Shown here: positions 1-6,106 of the stretch, piece by piece
How the letters are laid out: every line of letters starts with the position of its first letter
Numbering within the stretch: the stretch's first letter is position 1
NCBI GenBank assembly: GCA_030271565.1
Contig: JARXKR010000129.1
Coordinates: 1-6,401 of the forward strand
Direction of reading: 5' to 3'
Source: Pseudomonadota bacterium
GTDB lineage: Bacteria > Pseudomonadota > Alphaproteobacteria > Sphingomonadales > Sphingomonadaceae
Length of the DNA stretch: 6,401 nt
Notes under the pieces: generated by a model
Seen by the model: the letters and a program-made list of their open reading frames with translations, nothing else
The model's database searches: none
What the model was told of the DNA's origin: nothing
Made by a program: the position numbers and the translations under genes

Positions 1-660
1 CTCGGCTGGAACCCTTCGACCGGCGAACTGTGGGTTACGGTCAACGAGCGCGATCAGCTCGGCCCCGACCTCGTGCCCGACTATCTGACCAATGTCCCCA
101 TCGGGGCGCATTACGGCTGGCCATGGGTGTGGTGGAAAATTCACAACGACAACCGCGTAACCTACGCGCCGCCAGCCTATTTCGACGATTTCGTGCGCAA
201 GCCTGAATATGCGCTGGGGGCACACGTCGCCGCGCTCGGGCTGGCCTTCGTTCAGGGCGGTGCCATGCTCGGGCCGAATTACAGCAACGGCGCGGTGATC
301 GCGCGGCACGGCTCATGGAACCGCACACCGCTTTCAGGCTATGACGTGGTCTTCGTGAAGTTCGATGACAAAGGCAATCCGCAAGGCCTGCCGCTGCCGC
401 TGCTCGGCGGGTTCCTGACCGGCAACGGCAAGACCCATGGCCGCCCGACCTGGGTGGGCTTTGCCAAGGACGGGGCGCTACTGGTCAGCGACGATACTGC
501 CGGGATCATCTGGCGGGTCACCGCGCCGGGCGCAAAGCCAGCGGCTGGAATCATCCCGGTGGTGTCCGAGCGGATCCCGCCGCAGCGCAGCCTGATCAGC
601 GATCCCACCGCGCGTTACACGGCCAAGCTGAAACAGGATTCGGTGGTCAAGCAGCAGTAA
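1..660 (+). CDS. PQQ-dependent sorbosone/glucose dehydrogenase-like protein, C-terminal part (5' end outside window)
   Basis: The reading frame is open from base 1 to TAA at 658-660 and gives the last 219 residues of a longer protein. It resembles the soluble PQQ-dependent glucose/L-sorbosone dehydrogenase family: six-bladed beta-propeller enzymes, normally periplasmic, that oxidise sugars or aldehydes with pyrroloquinoline quinone. Family-like stretches, numbered within the fragment, are NERDQLGPDLVPDYLT (15-30), YALGAHVAALGL (71-82), the very typical HGSWNRTPLSGY (103-114), and the closing blade GALLVSDDTAGIIWRVT (158-174). About 45 residues follow the last blade, Ala/Pro-rich and then Lys/Gln-rich, so this copy has a C-terminal tail beyond the propeller. 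The N-terminus, the signal peptide and most catalytic residues lie outside the window, so substrate and cofactor cannot be judged. GTG at 73 is an internal codon, not the start. The stop codon directly abuts that of the convergent ATPase gene. The family call is firm; the exact substrate is unknown. Confidence 0.88.
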   Translation, partial: LGWNPSTGELWVTVNERDQLGPDLVPDYLTNVPIGAHYGWPWVWWKIHNDNRVTYAPPAYFDDFVRKPEYALGAHVAALGLAFVQGGAMLGPNYSNGAVIARHGSWNRTPLSGYDVVFVKFDDKGNPQGLPLPLLGGFLTGNGKTHGRPTWVGFAKDGALLVSDDTAGIIWRVTAPGAKPAAGIIPVVSERIPPQRSLISDPTARYTAKLKQDSVVKQQ

Positions 661-1485
661 CTAGATCGATTGCCCGGCGGCACCGGCCAGTTCGGTGACA
701 AATTGCCACGCCACCCGCCCTGAACGCGCGCCGCGGCGTTTGGCCCATTCAAGCGCGTGTGCCTCTGCGAAGACCAAGCCATAAGCCTGCGCATAGCCCG
801 CAACGATCGCGAGATAATCGTCCTGGCTGCAGGCGTGGAACCCCACCGACAAGCCGAAGCGGTCGGCCAGCGCGAGCTGGTCGTCGACCGCGTCGCGCGG
901 ATTGATCGGGTCATCCTGTTCGGACAAATGACGCGGCACGATCGCGCGGCGGTTCGAGGTTACCGCGAGCCGGACGTTGCCGGGCCGCGCTTCGACCCCG
1001 CCCTCGAGCCACGAGCGCAGCGCGCGCGGGCCGGAGCTGTCGCCGTCTTCGAAGCCGAGATCGTCGATAAACACGAGGAAGCGACGGTCGAGCGGGGCCA
1101 GCGCCGCGAACAAGGCGGTCAACGAACCCAGCGCTTCGGGTGCGACCTGGACAAGTGCGAGTGCGCCGGAGTTGCCCACTTGCGCCGCTGCCACTGCGGC
1201 ACGGAGCAACACCGACTTGCCGGTGCCGCGCGCGCCCCACAGCAGCATATCGTGTGCAGCGTGGCCGCCGGCCAAGCGCACGATGTTGGCAGTGACGCAA
1301 GCCTTCTGCGGATCGATGCCCTTGAGCAGCGCCAGCGGCGGGGCCTTGATTTCGGAGATGGGCCGCGCGGTGCCGTCCCAGACGTAAGCGGGAGCGCAGA
1401 ACCAGTCGGCCGTGCCCCCGGTTTGCGGCGAGAGCGCTTCAAGTGCAGCGGCGATCCGTGCCAGCAGTTGTTCGGTCTCGCTCAT
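661..1485 (-). CDS. DUF815-family AAA+ ATPase
   Basis: This 274-residue protein fits the DUF815 group of AAA+ ATPases, whose cellular role is unclear. Visible motifs are Walker A GARGTGKS (84-91), Walker B FLVFIDDLGF (136-145), a sensor-like TSNRR (176-180), DRFGLSVGF (208-216) and, near the C-terminus, RGARSGRVAWQF (251-262), whose arginines may serve as finger or sensor-2 residues. The residues before Walker A (about 30-80) match the family's N-terminal portion. Length is normal and there is no signal peptide or membrane segment, so it should be cytoplasmic. The frame stays open further upstream, to 1806, but that part is antisense to nothing and merely out of frame within the dehydrogenase gene. 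The ATG at 1485-1483 was chosen because it overlaps the dehydrogenase stop as ATGA, a usual sign of translational coupling. It is therefore probably co-transcribed with that gene. The TAG stop (663-661) touches the TAA of the facing gene, leaving no room for an intergenic terminator. Confidence 0.9.
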   Translation of the reverse strand: MSETEQLLARIAAALEALSPQTGGTADWFCAPAYVWDGTARPISEIKAPPLALLKGIDPQKACVTANIVRLAGGHAAHDMLLWGARGTGKSVLLRAAVAAAQVGNSGALALVQVAPEALGSLTALFAALAPLDRRFLVFIDDLGFEDGDSSGPRALRSWLEGGVEARPGNVRLAVTSNRRAIVPRHLSEQDDPINPRDAVDDQLALADRFGLSVGFHACSQDDYLAIVAGYAQAYGLVFAEAHALEWAKRRGARSGRVAWQFVTELAGAAGQSI

Positions 1486-3206
1486 CCGGCGAGCACGTCC
1501 CCATCGAGGGCGTAGAGCAGGTCGGCCCCGGCCAGCGCCGCAGCCTTGAGCCCGCGCGCTTCGGGCACGAGATGCTCGGCGAAGTAGCGCGCCACCACCG
1601 GCTTGGTCTGCGCCAGCGCACCGCCTTCCTGCGCCACCGCGCGGGCTTGGCGTTGAAGCTGCCACCCAGCCACCGCCACCGCCGCCATCGTGCAGAACGG
1701 CACGCTTCCGGCTAACTTGTCGTCGAGGCTGGCGGTGGTGCTCATCCAGCTGGCGATCTGGATGCAGTCCTGCGCCAACGCGGCCAGTTCGGGCGCATCG
1801 CTGCAATCGCTAACCACATCGGCAAACAGCGACGTCACAACGTCGCCGTTTTCGTAGCCGAGCTTGCGGGTCACCAAGTCGGCCGCCTGAATTCCGTTTG
1901 TGCCTTCGTAGATCGGCGCAATCCGTGCGTCGCGGTAATGCTGCGCCGCGCCGGTTTCCTCGATGAAACCCATCCCTCCGTGGATCTGCACGCCGAGACT
2001 GGCGACCTCGCAGCCCACATCGGTGCTCCACGCCTTGAGCATCGGTACCAGGCAGTCGGCGCGCGCCTGTGCGCCATCGATTCCCAGTGCGCCGCGATCG
2101 ACCTGCCCGGCAGTGTAGTAGAGCAGCGCCCGCGCGCCCTCGGTCAGCGCCCGCATCCGCAGCAGCATCCGGCGCACGTCGGGGTGTTCGATAATCGCCA
2201 CCGGGCCTTTGTCGGCGGCACCGGCGCGCGCCGATTGCACCCGTTCGCGGGCATACCACTGCGCCGCTTGCAATGCGCGCTCGGCAATCTGCACGCCCTG
2301 GCTACCGACATTGATCCGGGCCGAATTCATCATCGTGAACATCGCTTTGATGCCCTCGTTCTCGCGCCCGATCAGCTCGCCCACGCATTGGTCGTTGTCA
2401 CCGAAGCTCATCACGCAAGTCGGCGAGGCCATGATCCCAAGCTTGTGCTCAAGGCTGACGCAGCGCAGGTCGTTGCGCGCCCCCGGCGTCCCGTCCGCAC
2501 GCACCAGTAGCTTGGGCACCACGAACAGCGAAATCCCGCGCGTGCCAGCTGGAGCACCGGGGGTGCGCGCCAGCACGAGATGGATCACGTTGCCAGCCAG
2601 ATCGTGTTCACCCCAGGTGATGAAGATCTTGGTGCCCTTGATCGCCCAGGTTCCATCGCCGCGCGGGGTCGCGGTGGTGCGCAGCGCGCCAACATCCGAT
2701 CCGGCCTGCGGTTCGGTCAGGTTCATCGTCCCCGACCATTCGCCGCTGATCAGCTTGGCGAGGTAGTGGTCCTTCTGTGCCGCGCTGCCGTGGTGGCTGA
2801 TCGCCTCGATCGCACCGACGGTGAGGATCGGCAGCAGCCCGAAGGCCATGTTGGCACTGCCGAGGTTCTCGAGCACATTGGCTGAGAGCGTGAAGGGTAG
2901 ACCCTGCCCGCCAAATTGCGGATCGCCCGAGATCGCGTTCCAGCCCTGTTCGACGTAGTGATGATAGGCGGCGGCGAAGCCTTCGGGCAACGAGACGGCG
3001 CCGTTGGCAAGCACCGCGCCCTGCTGGTCGCCGATCCGGTTGAGCGGGGCCCATTCGCCCGCCGCAAATTGGCCGATGCCTTCGACAATCGCTTCGACCA
3101 TATCGGGGCTGGCCTGAGCGAAGCGCTCGTGCCCGGCGAGTTCATCGATCCCGGCGTTGACCCGGATCGCGAGGATCTGATCGGCGGTGTTGGCGGTATA
3201 ATCCAT
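1482..3206 (-). CDS. Large acyl-CoA dehydrogenase (DmdC-like, with C-terminal extension)
   Basis: A 574-residue FAD-dependent acyl-CoA dehydrogenase that should introduce the 2,3-double bond into an acyl-CoA thioester, passing electrons to electron-transfer flavoprotein in the cytoplasm. At roughly 570-600 residues it belongs to the long subfamily that includes 3-methylmercaptopropionyl-CoA dehydrogenase (DmdC), not the common 380-residue type. Visible are the short leading segment (1-40), the FAD/substrate signature MNLTEPQAGSDVGA (161-174), FVVPKLLV (228-235), QIHGGMGF (407-414) and IYEGTNGIQAADLVTRKL (432-449), in which Glu434 is the likely catalytic base. Residues after about 455 form the extra helical C-terminal domain of this subfamily. 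No key motif is missing. The ATG at 3206-3204 fits the usual N-terminus of the family, although its ribosome-binding site is weak. The gene is the first of a probable two-gene operon with the DUF815 ATPase and is divergent from tsaC. DmdC activity specifically is not shown; many paralogues act on other acyl chains. Confidence 0.93.
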   Translation of the reverse strand: MDYTANTADQILAIRVNAGIDELAGHERFAQASPDMVEAIVEGIGQFAAGEWAPLNRIGDQQGAVLANGAVSLPEGFAAAYHHYVEQGWNAISGDPQFGGQGLPFTLSANVLENLGSANMAFGLLPILTVGAIEAISHHGSAAQKDHYLAKLISGEWSGTMNLTEPQAGSDVGALRTTATPRGDGTWAIKGTKIFITWGEHDLAGNVIHLVLARTPGAPAGTRGISLFVVPKLLVRADGTPGARNDLRCVSLEHKLGIMASPTCVMSFGDNDQCVGELIGRENEGIKAMFTMMNSARINVGSQGVQIAERALQAAQWYARERVQSARAGAADKGPVAIIEHPDVRRMLLRMRALTEGARALLYYTAGQVDRGALGIDGAQARADCLVPMLKAWSTDVGCEVASLGVQIHGGMGFIEETGAAQHYRDARIAPIYEGTNGIQAADLVTRKLGYENGDVVTSLFADVVSDCSDAPELAALAQDCIQIASWMSTTASLDDKLAGSVPFCTMAAVAVAGWQLQRQARAVAQEGGALAQTKPVVARYFAEHLVPEARGLKAAALAGADLLYALDGDVLAG

Positions 3207-3263
3207 CGGCGGTGTCTCGCGCTTTTCCTTGGCTTTGTCGCGCAGGGCCTATAGCGGAGCGCC
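3207..3263. promoter_or_regulatory. Divergent intergenic region between the acyl-CoA dehydrogenase gene and tsaC
   Basis: Only 57 bases separate the two divergent start codons, so both promoters must lie here or partly inside the opposite gene. The one promoter-like core is the palindromic CTATAG at 3249-3254, readable as a -10 on either strand, but neither strand has a good -35 at the normal distance. If used for tsaC it would start transcription almost at the ATG. A purine-rich AAGGAAAAG is seen on the minus strand, but it lies too far from the dehydrogenase ATG to be a normal ribosome-binding site. The GGAG at 3256-3259 serves tsaC. Confidence 0.45.
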
Positions 3264-4214
3264 ATGTCCGGCAAGCATCTCGGCCCTCACGTGCGCCCCG
3301 CCGACGCGGCTGGTGTAGCGCAAGCGGCCAGCTTGCTGTCTGCGGGCACGCCGGTCGCGCTGCCGACCGAGACGGTCTACGGGCTCGCCGCCCGAGCCGA
3401 TTCGCCCGAGGCCGTAGCGGCGATCTATGCTGCAAAAGACCGCCCCAGCTTCAACCCGTTGATCGTTCATGTGGCGGACTTGGCCCAAGCCGAGACCCTT
3501 GCCCAATTCGACGTCCGCGCTCGGCTGTTGGCAACGAAGTTCTGGCCCGGCGCACTGACTCTGGTCTTGCCGCTCAAGTCGGACGCGCGAATCGCTCCTG
3601 CGGTCACCGCTGGCCTGGCGACCATCGCGCTGCGCTGTCCGGCGCACCCGGTGATGCGCGCGGTACTCGCCGCAACCAGGCTGCCGCTCGCCGCGCCCTC
3701 GGCCAATCGCAGCGGCGGGGTCAGTCCAACCAGCGCGGCGCATGTCGCGACCTCGCTCGGGGGCCGGATCGAGTTGGTGCTCGACGGCGGCGAGTGCAGC
3801 GCGGGGCTGGAGAGCACGATCATTGCGTTGCGCGGCGATGGCACCTGGCAGCAGCTGCGCCCGGGTCCGATCACGCGGGATCAAATCGCCGACTTGCTCG
3901 GCCCCGAGAGTGTCGCGGAGGGCAATGCCGGGATCGAGGCGCCCGGCCAGTTGGCCAGCCACTATTCGCCCGGCAAGCCGTTGCGACTGAATGCCCGCGA
4001 GGCTGAGCCCGATGAGTTCCTCCTGGGATTTGGGCCGCTGGCGGGCGATTACAACCTCTCCCCCAGCGGCGACCTCGCCGAGGCTGCGGGGCGACTTTAC
4101 GCTGGGCTGCACCAAGCGGCAGCCGCGCCGCAGCCGCGCATCGCAGTCGCCGCGCTGCCCGAAACCGGGCTCGGCGCAGCGATCAATGACCGGCTGCGCC
4201 GCGCAGCTGCGTGA
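3264..4214 (+). CDS. tsaC: L-threonylcarbamoyladenylate synthase, two-domain TsaC/Sua5 type
   Basis: A 316-residue enzyme that makes threonylcarbamoyl-AMP from threonine, bicarbonate and ATP, the first step of the universal N6-threonylcarbamoyladenosine modification at A37 of ANN-decoding tRNAs. TsaD and its partners, not present here, transfer the group to tRNA. The YrdC-like domain covers about 15-210, with PTETVYGLA (34-42), the Lys/Arg-containing AAKDRPSFNPL (56-66), PSANRSGG (145-152), LESTI (182-186) and LRPGPI (198-203). The C-terminal Sua5 domain begins at about 226 with APGQLASHYSPGKPL, including the family's HYSP loop (233-236), and ends near 316. This makes it the long Sua5-type form rather than the short E. 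coli TsaC, so the symbol sua5 would also fit. The ATG at 3264 has GGAG at 3256-3259, four bases upstream, somewhat close. It is transcribed away from the dehydrogenase. Its TGA at 4212-4214 directly abuts the TAG of the convergent lipoprotein gene. Confidence 0.95.
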   Translation: MSGKHLGPHVRPADAAGVAQAASLLSAGTPVALPTETVYGLAARADSPEAVAAIYAAKDRPSFNPLIVHVADLAQAETLAQFDVRARLLATKFWPGALTLVLPLKSDARIAPAVTAGLATIALRCPAHPVMRAVLAATRLPLAAPSANRSGGVSPTSAAHVATSLGGRIELVLDGGECSAGLESTIIALRGDGTWQQLRPGPITRDQIADLLGPESVAEGNAGIEAPGQLASHYSPGKPLRLNAREAEPDEFLLGFGPLAGDYNLSPSGDLAEAAGRLYAGLHQAAAAPQPRIAVAALPETGLGAAINDRLRRAAA

Positions 4215-4535
4215 CTAATCGGGCTGAGCGGGAAGCTGCGGACGAATTTCATCCATCTCGGCCATGATTGCTCGCTGGCGTGCGCACGATTGCTCGCGGC
4301 CTTCGGCGCAGCGGGCGGCTTCCTTGTGGTAAGCGCGTTCAAGCTTGCCGTAATGCTCTTCCTGCTTGCGCAATTTGCGGCCGCGATTCTCGTCGGCTTC
4401 CGACTGACTGGTGGTCGCAAGGTCGATCGCCTTGCCGGTCACGCGCACCGGTGCAGTGACGACATTGACAAGGGTCCCGACGCCGCAGCCGCTCAGCGCC
4501 GGCAAAATCAGCATAAGTCCGAACAGAGGCCGCAT
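4215..4535 (-). CDS. Small putative lipoprotein of unknown function (106 aa)
   Basis: I do not recognise a named family. The 106-residue product begins with a short hydrophobic signal peptide and the lipobox LSGC, giving Cys17 as the likely lipidated residue. Gly18 follows it, so an outer-membrane destination would be expected under the E. coli Lol rule. The segment VVTAPVRVTGKAIDLATTSQ (25-44) looks like a conserved core. The rest is charged and probably helical. Cys76 and Cys84, in CAEGREQSC, could form a disulfide in the periplasm. The start was set at ATG 4535-4533 because GGGAG lies seven bases upstream and the lipobox then falls at the usual distance. An in-frame ATG at 4562 would add nine residues and has no good ribosome-binding site. 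The gene follows the GIN-type lipoprotein by 92 bases on the same strand and faces tsaC stop to stop. Being a real gene is well supported; its role is unknown. Confidence 0.8.
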   Translation of the reverse strand: MRPLFGLMLILPALSGCGVGTLVNVVTAPVRVTGKAIDLATTSQSEADENRGRKLRKQEEHYGKLERAYHKEAARCAEGREQSCARQRAIMAEMDEIRPQLPAQPD

Positions 4536-4579
4536 AGCAAAGCTCCCGGAGTACCGGTGCATTCTGACAGCTTTGCTGT
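4536..4579 (-). repeat. Inverted repeat and alternative hairpins over the lipoprotein ribosome-binding site
   Basis: Two 9-base arms, 4536-4544 and 4569-4577, are perfect reverse complements separated by 24 bases. In the mRNA (minus strand) the downstream arm AGCTTTGCT ends right before the ATG and overlaps the last two bases of the GGGAG site. The upstream arm is also part of a compact hairpin at 4567-4579, read ACAGC-AAA-GCTGT. The two structures share bases and exclude each other. Because each 9-base arm itself has AGC/GCT ends, part of the symmetry is trivial. Whether this controls translation is inference. Confidence 0.5.
4543..4547 (-). promoter_or_regulatory. Ribosome-binding site GGGAG of the small lipoprotein gene
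   Basis: On the minus strand GGGAG ends seven bases before the ATG at 4535-4533. This decides for that start over the upstream in-frame ATG at 4562, which lacks such a site. The same GGGAGC is used by the neighbouring GIN-type lipoprotein gene. Confidence 0.75.
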
Positions 4580-4627
4580 TGCGGAGTCCTTAACCAGTTC
4601 ACTCGGTTCGTCCCGTCTGCCGCACCA
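4580..4627 (-). other. Rest of the gap between the two lipoprotein genes
   Basis: The part of the 92-base gap next to the upstream gene's stop shows no U-rich terminator hairpin and no convincing -35/-10 pair. Read-through from the GIN-type lipoprotein gene into the small lipoprotein gene is therefore possible, but nothing in the sequence proves an operon. Confidence 0.35.
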
Positions 4628-5437
4628 TTAGGGCTTGGGCGACGGCGCGTCCGGAGCTGCAGGCGGTTCGGGCGCGTCCCCGTCGCTCTTGGTGACACCT
4701 GCTTCGCAGATCAGCTGGCCCGATCCGATCGCGCTGACTTTGCACCGAGCGCGGCCTTTGACTGTGACCGAGCCCGACCCGACGATCGTCGCATCGACAT
4801 CGCCGTCGGATGAAAAAGTCGCTCCGCCAGAGCCCAGCACATTGACCTTGGCGCTGTCGACACTGACTCCGCCTAGCTCAGCCGACCCGCTGCCAAGGAT
4901 CGTCAATTCGAGCTTGCCGACCTTGCCGGCCGCCGTAAAGCTGCCCGAACCCGGCAGGGTGACCTCAAGTTTATCGCCTGAAACGCTCTGGGTATCGATT
5001 CGGCCCGAACCGAGGATCGTCACCTTGGCGCCTGCGGCCATTGCCGGGGCGCTGATCTTGCCCGACCCGCCCATCGTCAATTCGCGCGGCGCGGGCATGG
5101 TCACGTGGACCACCGCGGTCTTGTCATCGCCCGAGAACATCTTGCCCTCGCGCAAAATGCCAAGCGTTCCGTCCTTAAGCGTGAAGCGCAGCTTGTCGAC
5201 CGCCGCGGGATCGCCATCGACGGTGATGGCCAGCTTGTCGCCTTGGGTCATCTGAACTTCGTCGGGGCCGAACATCACTAGCTCGTTCGGCGCCGCGCCG
5301 CCCATGTCGAGCTCGGCCAGCTTTTTGCCGTGCTCGCCGTTGATCGAGACGTTCGAGCCATCGCAGCCCGCCACGCCAGCAGCCATCGCGACCGCGAGAA
5401 TCGGGGCGAGTCCCTTGAGAAATTGGTTCAGTTTCAT
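4628..5437 (-). CDS. Head GIN domain (DUF2807-like) lipoprotein with seven GSG turns
   Basis: A 269-residue secreted protein. Residues 1-25 are a lipoprotein signal peptide ending in the lipobox VAGC with Cys25; Asp26 follows, which in E. coli would hold a lipoprotein in the inner membrane. The main domain (about 55-245) resembles the head GIN / DUF2807 adhesin-like fold. Its mark here is GSG at 124, 143, 163, 182, 202, 220 and 238, every 18-20 residues, as expected for successive turns of a right-handed beta-helix. Cys232 and Cys244 flank the last turn and could form a disulfide. A Pro/Ala/Asp-rich tail (253-269) ends the protein. No enzyme motif is visible; a structural or surface role is only inferred. 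ATG 5437-5435 was chosen since GGGAG lies six bases upstream. The in-frame GTG at 5452-5450 lies just upstream of that site and would add five residues and spoil the signal peptide. The gene lies downstream of the carD terminator and so probably has its own promoter. Confidence 0.88.
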   Translation of the reverse strand: MKLNQFLKGLAPILAVAMAAGVAGCDGSNVSINGEHGKKLAELDMGGAAPNELVMFGPDEVQMTQGDKLAITVDGDPAAVDKLRFTLKDGTLGILREGKMFSGDDKTAVVHVTMPAPRELTMGGSGKISAPAMAAGAKVTILGSGRIDTQSVSGDKLEVTLPGSGSFTAAGKVGKLELTILGSGSAELGGVSVDSAKVNVLGSGGATFSSDGDVDATIVGSGSVTVKGRARCKVSAIGSGQLICEAGVTKSDGDAPEPPAAPDAPSPKP

Positions 5438-5443
5438 CGTACG

Positions 5444-5448
5444 CTCCC
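5444..5448 (-). promoter_or_regulatory. Ribosome-binding site GGGAG of the GIN-type lipoprotein gene
   Basis: GGGAG on the minus strand sits six bases before the ATG at 5437-5435. It rules out the upstream GTG at 5452, which would place this site inside the coding region. Confidence 0.75.
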
Positions 5449-5458
5449 ACACTGTGTG
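5448..5458. repeat. 11-base palindrome CACACTGTGTG at the GIN-type lipoprotein start region
   Basis: CACAC-T-GTGTG is a perfect inverted repeat. It touches the ribosome-binding site and covers the predicted transcription start. It could be an operator half-pair or chance; no regulator is identified. Confidence 0.35.
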
Positions 5459-5463
5459 TTAAC

Positions 5464-5492
5464 GACATAATACAGCAAGGCAGCCAATTCAA
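5464..5492 (-). promoter_or_regulatory. Possible promoter of the GIN-type lipoprotein gene
   Basis: On the minus strand TTGAAT (5492-5487) lies 17 bases from TATGTC (5469-5464). The better -10 match TATTAT (5472-5467) is only 14 bases from the same -35. Transcription would start near 5457, about 20 bases before the ATG. Its place between the carD terminator and the gene fits. Neither hexamer pair is strong. Confidence 0.4.
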
Positions 5493-5512
5493 GAGGCGAA
5501 GCCTGAGCATGC

Positions 5513-5543
5513 GAAAAGGGCCGCCCTTGCGGACGGCCCTTTC
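5513..5543 (-). terminator. Intrinsic terminator downstream of carD
   Basis: Arms 5515-5523 and 5534-5542 form a perfect 9-base stem (AAAGGGCCG with CGGCCCTTT) around a 10-base loop, followed on the minus strand by a TTTT run. An inner CCGC/GCGG pairing offers an alternative fold of the same element. It begins 22 bases past the carD stop and should end the carD transcript. The A-rich left flank means it might also act weakly in the other direction, but no plus-strand gene needs it. Confidence 0.85.
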
Positions 5544-5564
5544 GGATTGCGGTGTGTGAAGCGC

Positions 5565-6101
5565 TTAGACGGTGACGGCAGCTTCCGCGTAATACTTGGG
5601 CGCGTGCTCGTTGAGGATCGCGAGGATCTTCTGCAGCGCCGAAGGCTCGTCGGTCTTTTCCATCGCCGCCAGTTCGCGCGCGAGGCGCGAGGAGGCGGCT
5701 TCGAAGATCTGCCGTTCGGAATAGCTTTGCTCGGGCTGATCGTCGGCGCGGAACAGGTCGCGGGTCACTTCGGCAATCGACACCAGGTCGCCCGAGTTGA
5801 TCTTCGCCTCGTATTCCTGCGCGCGGCGCGACCACATGGTGCGCTTGACCTTGGGCTTGCCGGTGAGCGTGGCGAGAGCTTCGCGCAGGGTCTTGTCCGA
5901 GGACAGCTTGCGCATCCCGATCGCTTCGACCTTGCTGACCGGAACGCGCAGGGTCATGCGCTCTTTTTCGAACCGAAGTACGTAGAGTTCAAGCTGCATC
6001 CCGGCGATTTCCTGCTCGAGCAGTTCGATCACCCGGCCCACGCCGTGCTTGGGATAAACAACGTAGTCACCGACGTCGAAGGCCTGTGCCTTGGTTACCA
6101 T
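5565..6101 (-). CDS. carD: CarD/CdnL-family transcriptional regulator
   Basis: A 178-residue CarD-type protein. Members bind the RNA polymerase beta subunit and stabilise the open complex, especially at rRNA and other growth-linked promoters; in alphaproteobacteria the homologue is called CdnL. The N-terminal polymerase-binding, Tudor-like domain is seen at about 7-60, with DVGDYVVYPKHGVGRV (9-24) and YVLRFEKERMTLRVPV (40-55). The rest is the helical DNA-binding domain, including VKRTMWSRRAQEYEAKINSG (85-104); Trp90 there corresponds to the tryptophan known in M. tuberculosis CarD to wedge into DNA at the upstream edge of the transcription bubble. Length is normal. The start is ATG 6101-6099, with AGGA six bases upstream. 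An in-frame GTG at 6116-6114 would place that AGGA inside the gene. It is followed by a strong terminator, so it looks monocistronic at its 3' end. The leader is long and structured. Confidence 0.96.
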   Translation of the reverse strand: MVTKAQAFDVGDYVVYPKHGVGRVIELLEQEIAGMQLELYVLRFEKERMTLRVPVSKVEAIGMRKLSSDKTLREALATLTGKPKVKRTMWSRRAQEYEAKINSGDLVSIAEVTRDLFRADDQPEQSYSERQIFEAASSRLARELAAMEKTDEPSALQKILAILNEHAPKYYAEAAVTV

Positions 6102-6106
6102 GTAAC

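Noticed and set aside
757..1515. Long plus-strand open frame opposite the DUF815 ATPase gene
   Set aside because: Its translation is rich in Arg, Ala and Gln with no recognisable domain, while the minus strand carries clear Walker A and B motifs. Such shadow frames are common in GC-rich DNA.
1486..1806. N-terminal extension of the ATPase frame upstream of 1485
   Set aside because: It is Arg/Gly-rich, overlaps the dehydrogenase coding sequence, and the ATGA junction marks the true start.
3229..3263. Leaderless tsaC transcript from TATAGC at 3250-3255
   Set aside because: The -10 would put the start next to the ATG, but the only -35 candidate (TTGGCT at 3229-3234) is too close and a GGAG site is already present.
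3212..4006. 264-codon plus-strand frame overlapping tsaC in another phase
   Set aside because: Arg-rich shadow of tsaC; the tsaC frame explains the conserved motifs.
3249..4115. 288-codon minus-strand open frame opposite tsaC
   Set aside because: The plus strand encodes all TsaC/Sua5 motifs; the antisense product is low-complexity Arg/Gly/Gln-rich and has no family resemblance.
4536..4562. Upstream ATG (4562) for the small lipoprotein
   Set aside because: It has no ribosome-binding site and would put nine polar residues before the signal peptide; the ATG at 4535 has GGGAG at a good distance.
4780..5060. Repeated DNA motif around GGATCGTC within the lipoprotein gene
   Set aside because: The copies are the codons of the repeated GSG turns read on the other strand, so protein periodicity explains them.
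5438..5452. GTG at 5452 as start of the GIN-type lipoprotein
   Set aside because: The GGGAG site lies downstream of it, inside the would-be coding sequence, and points to the ATG at 5437.
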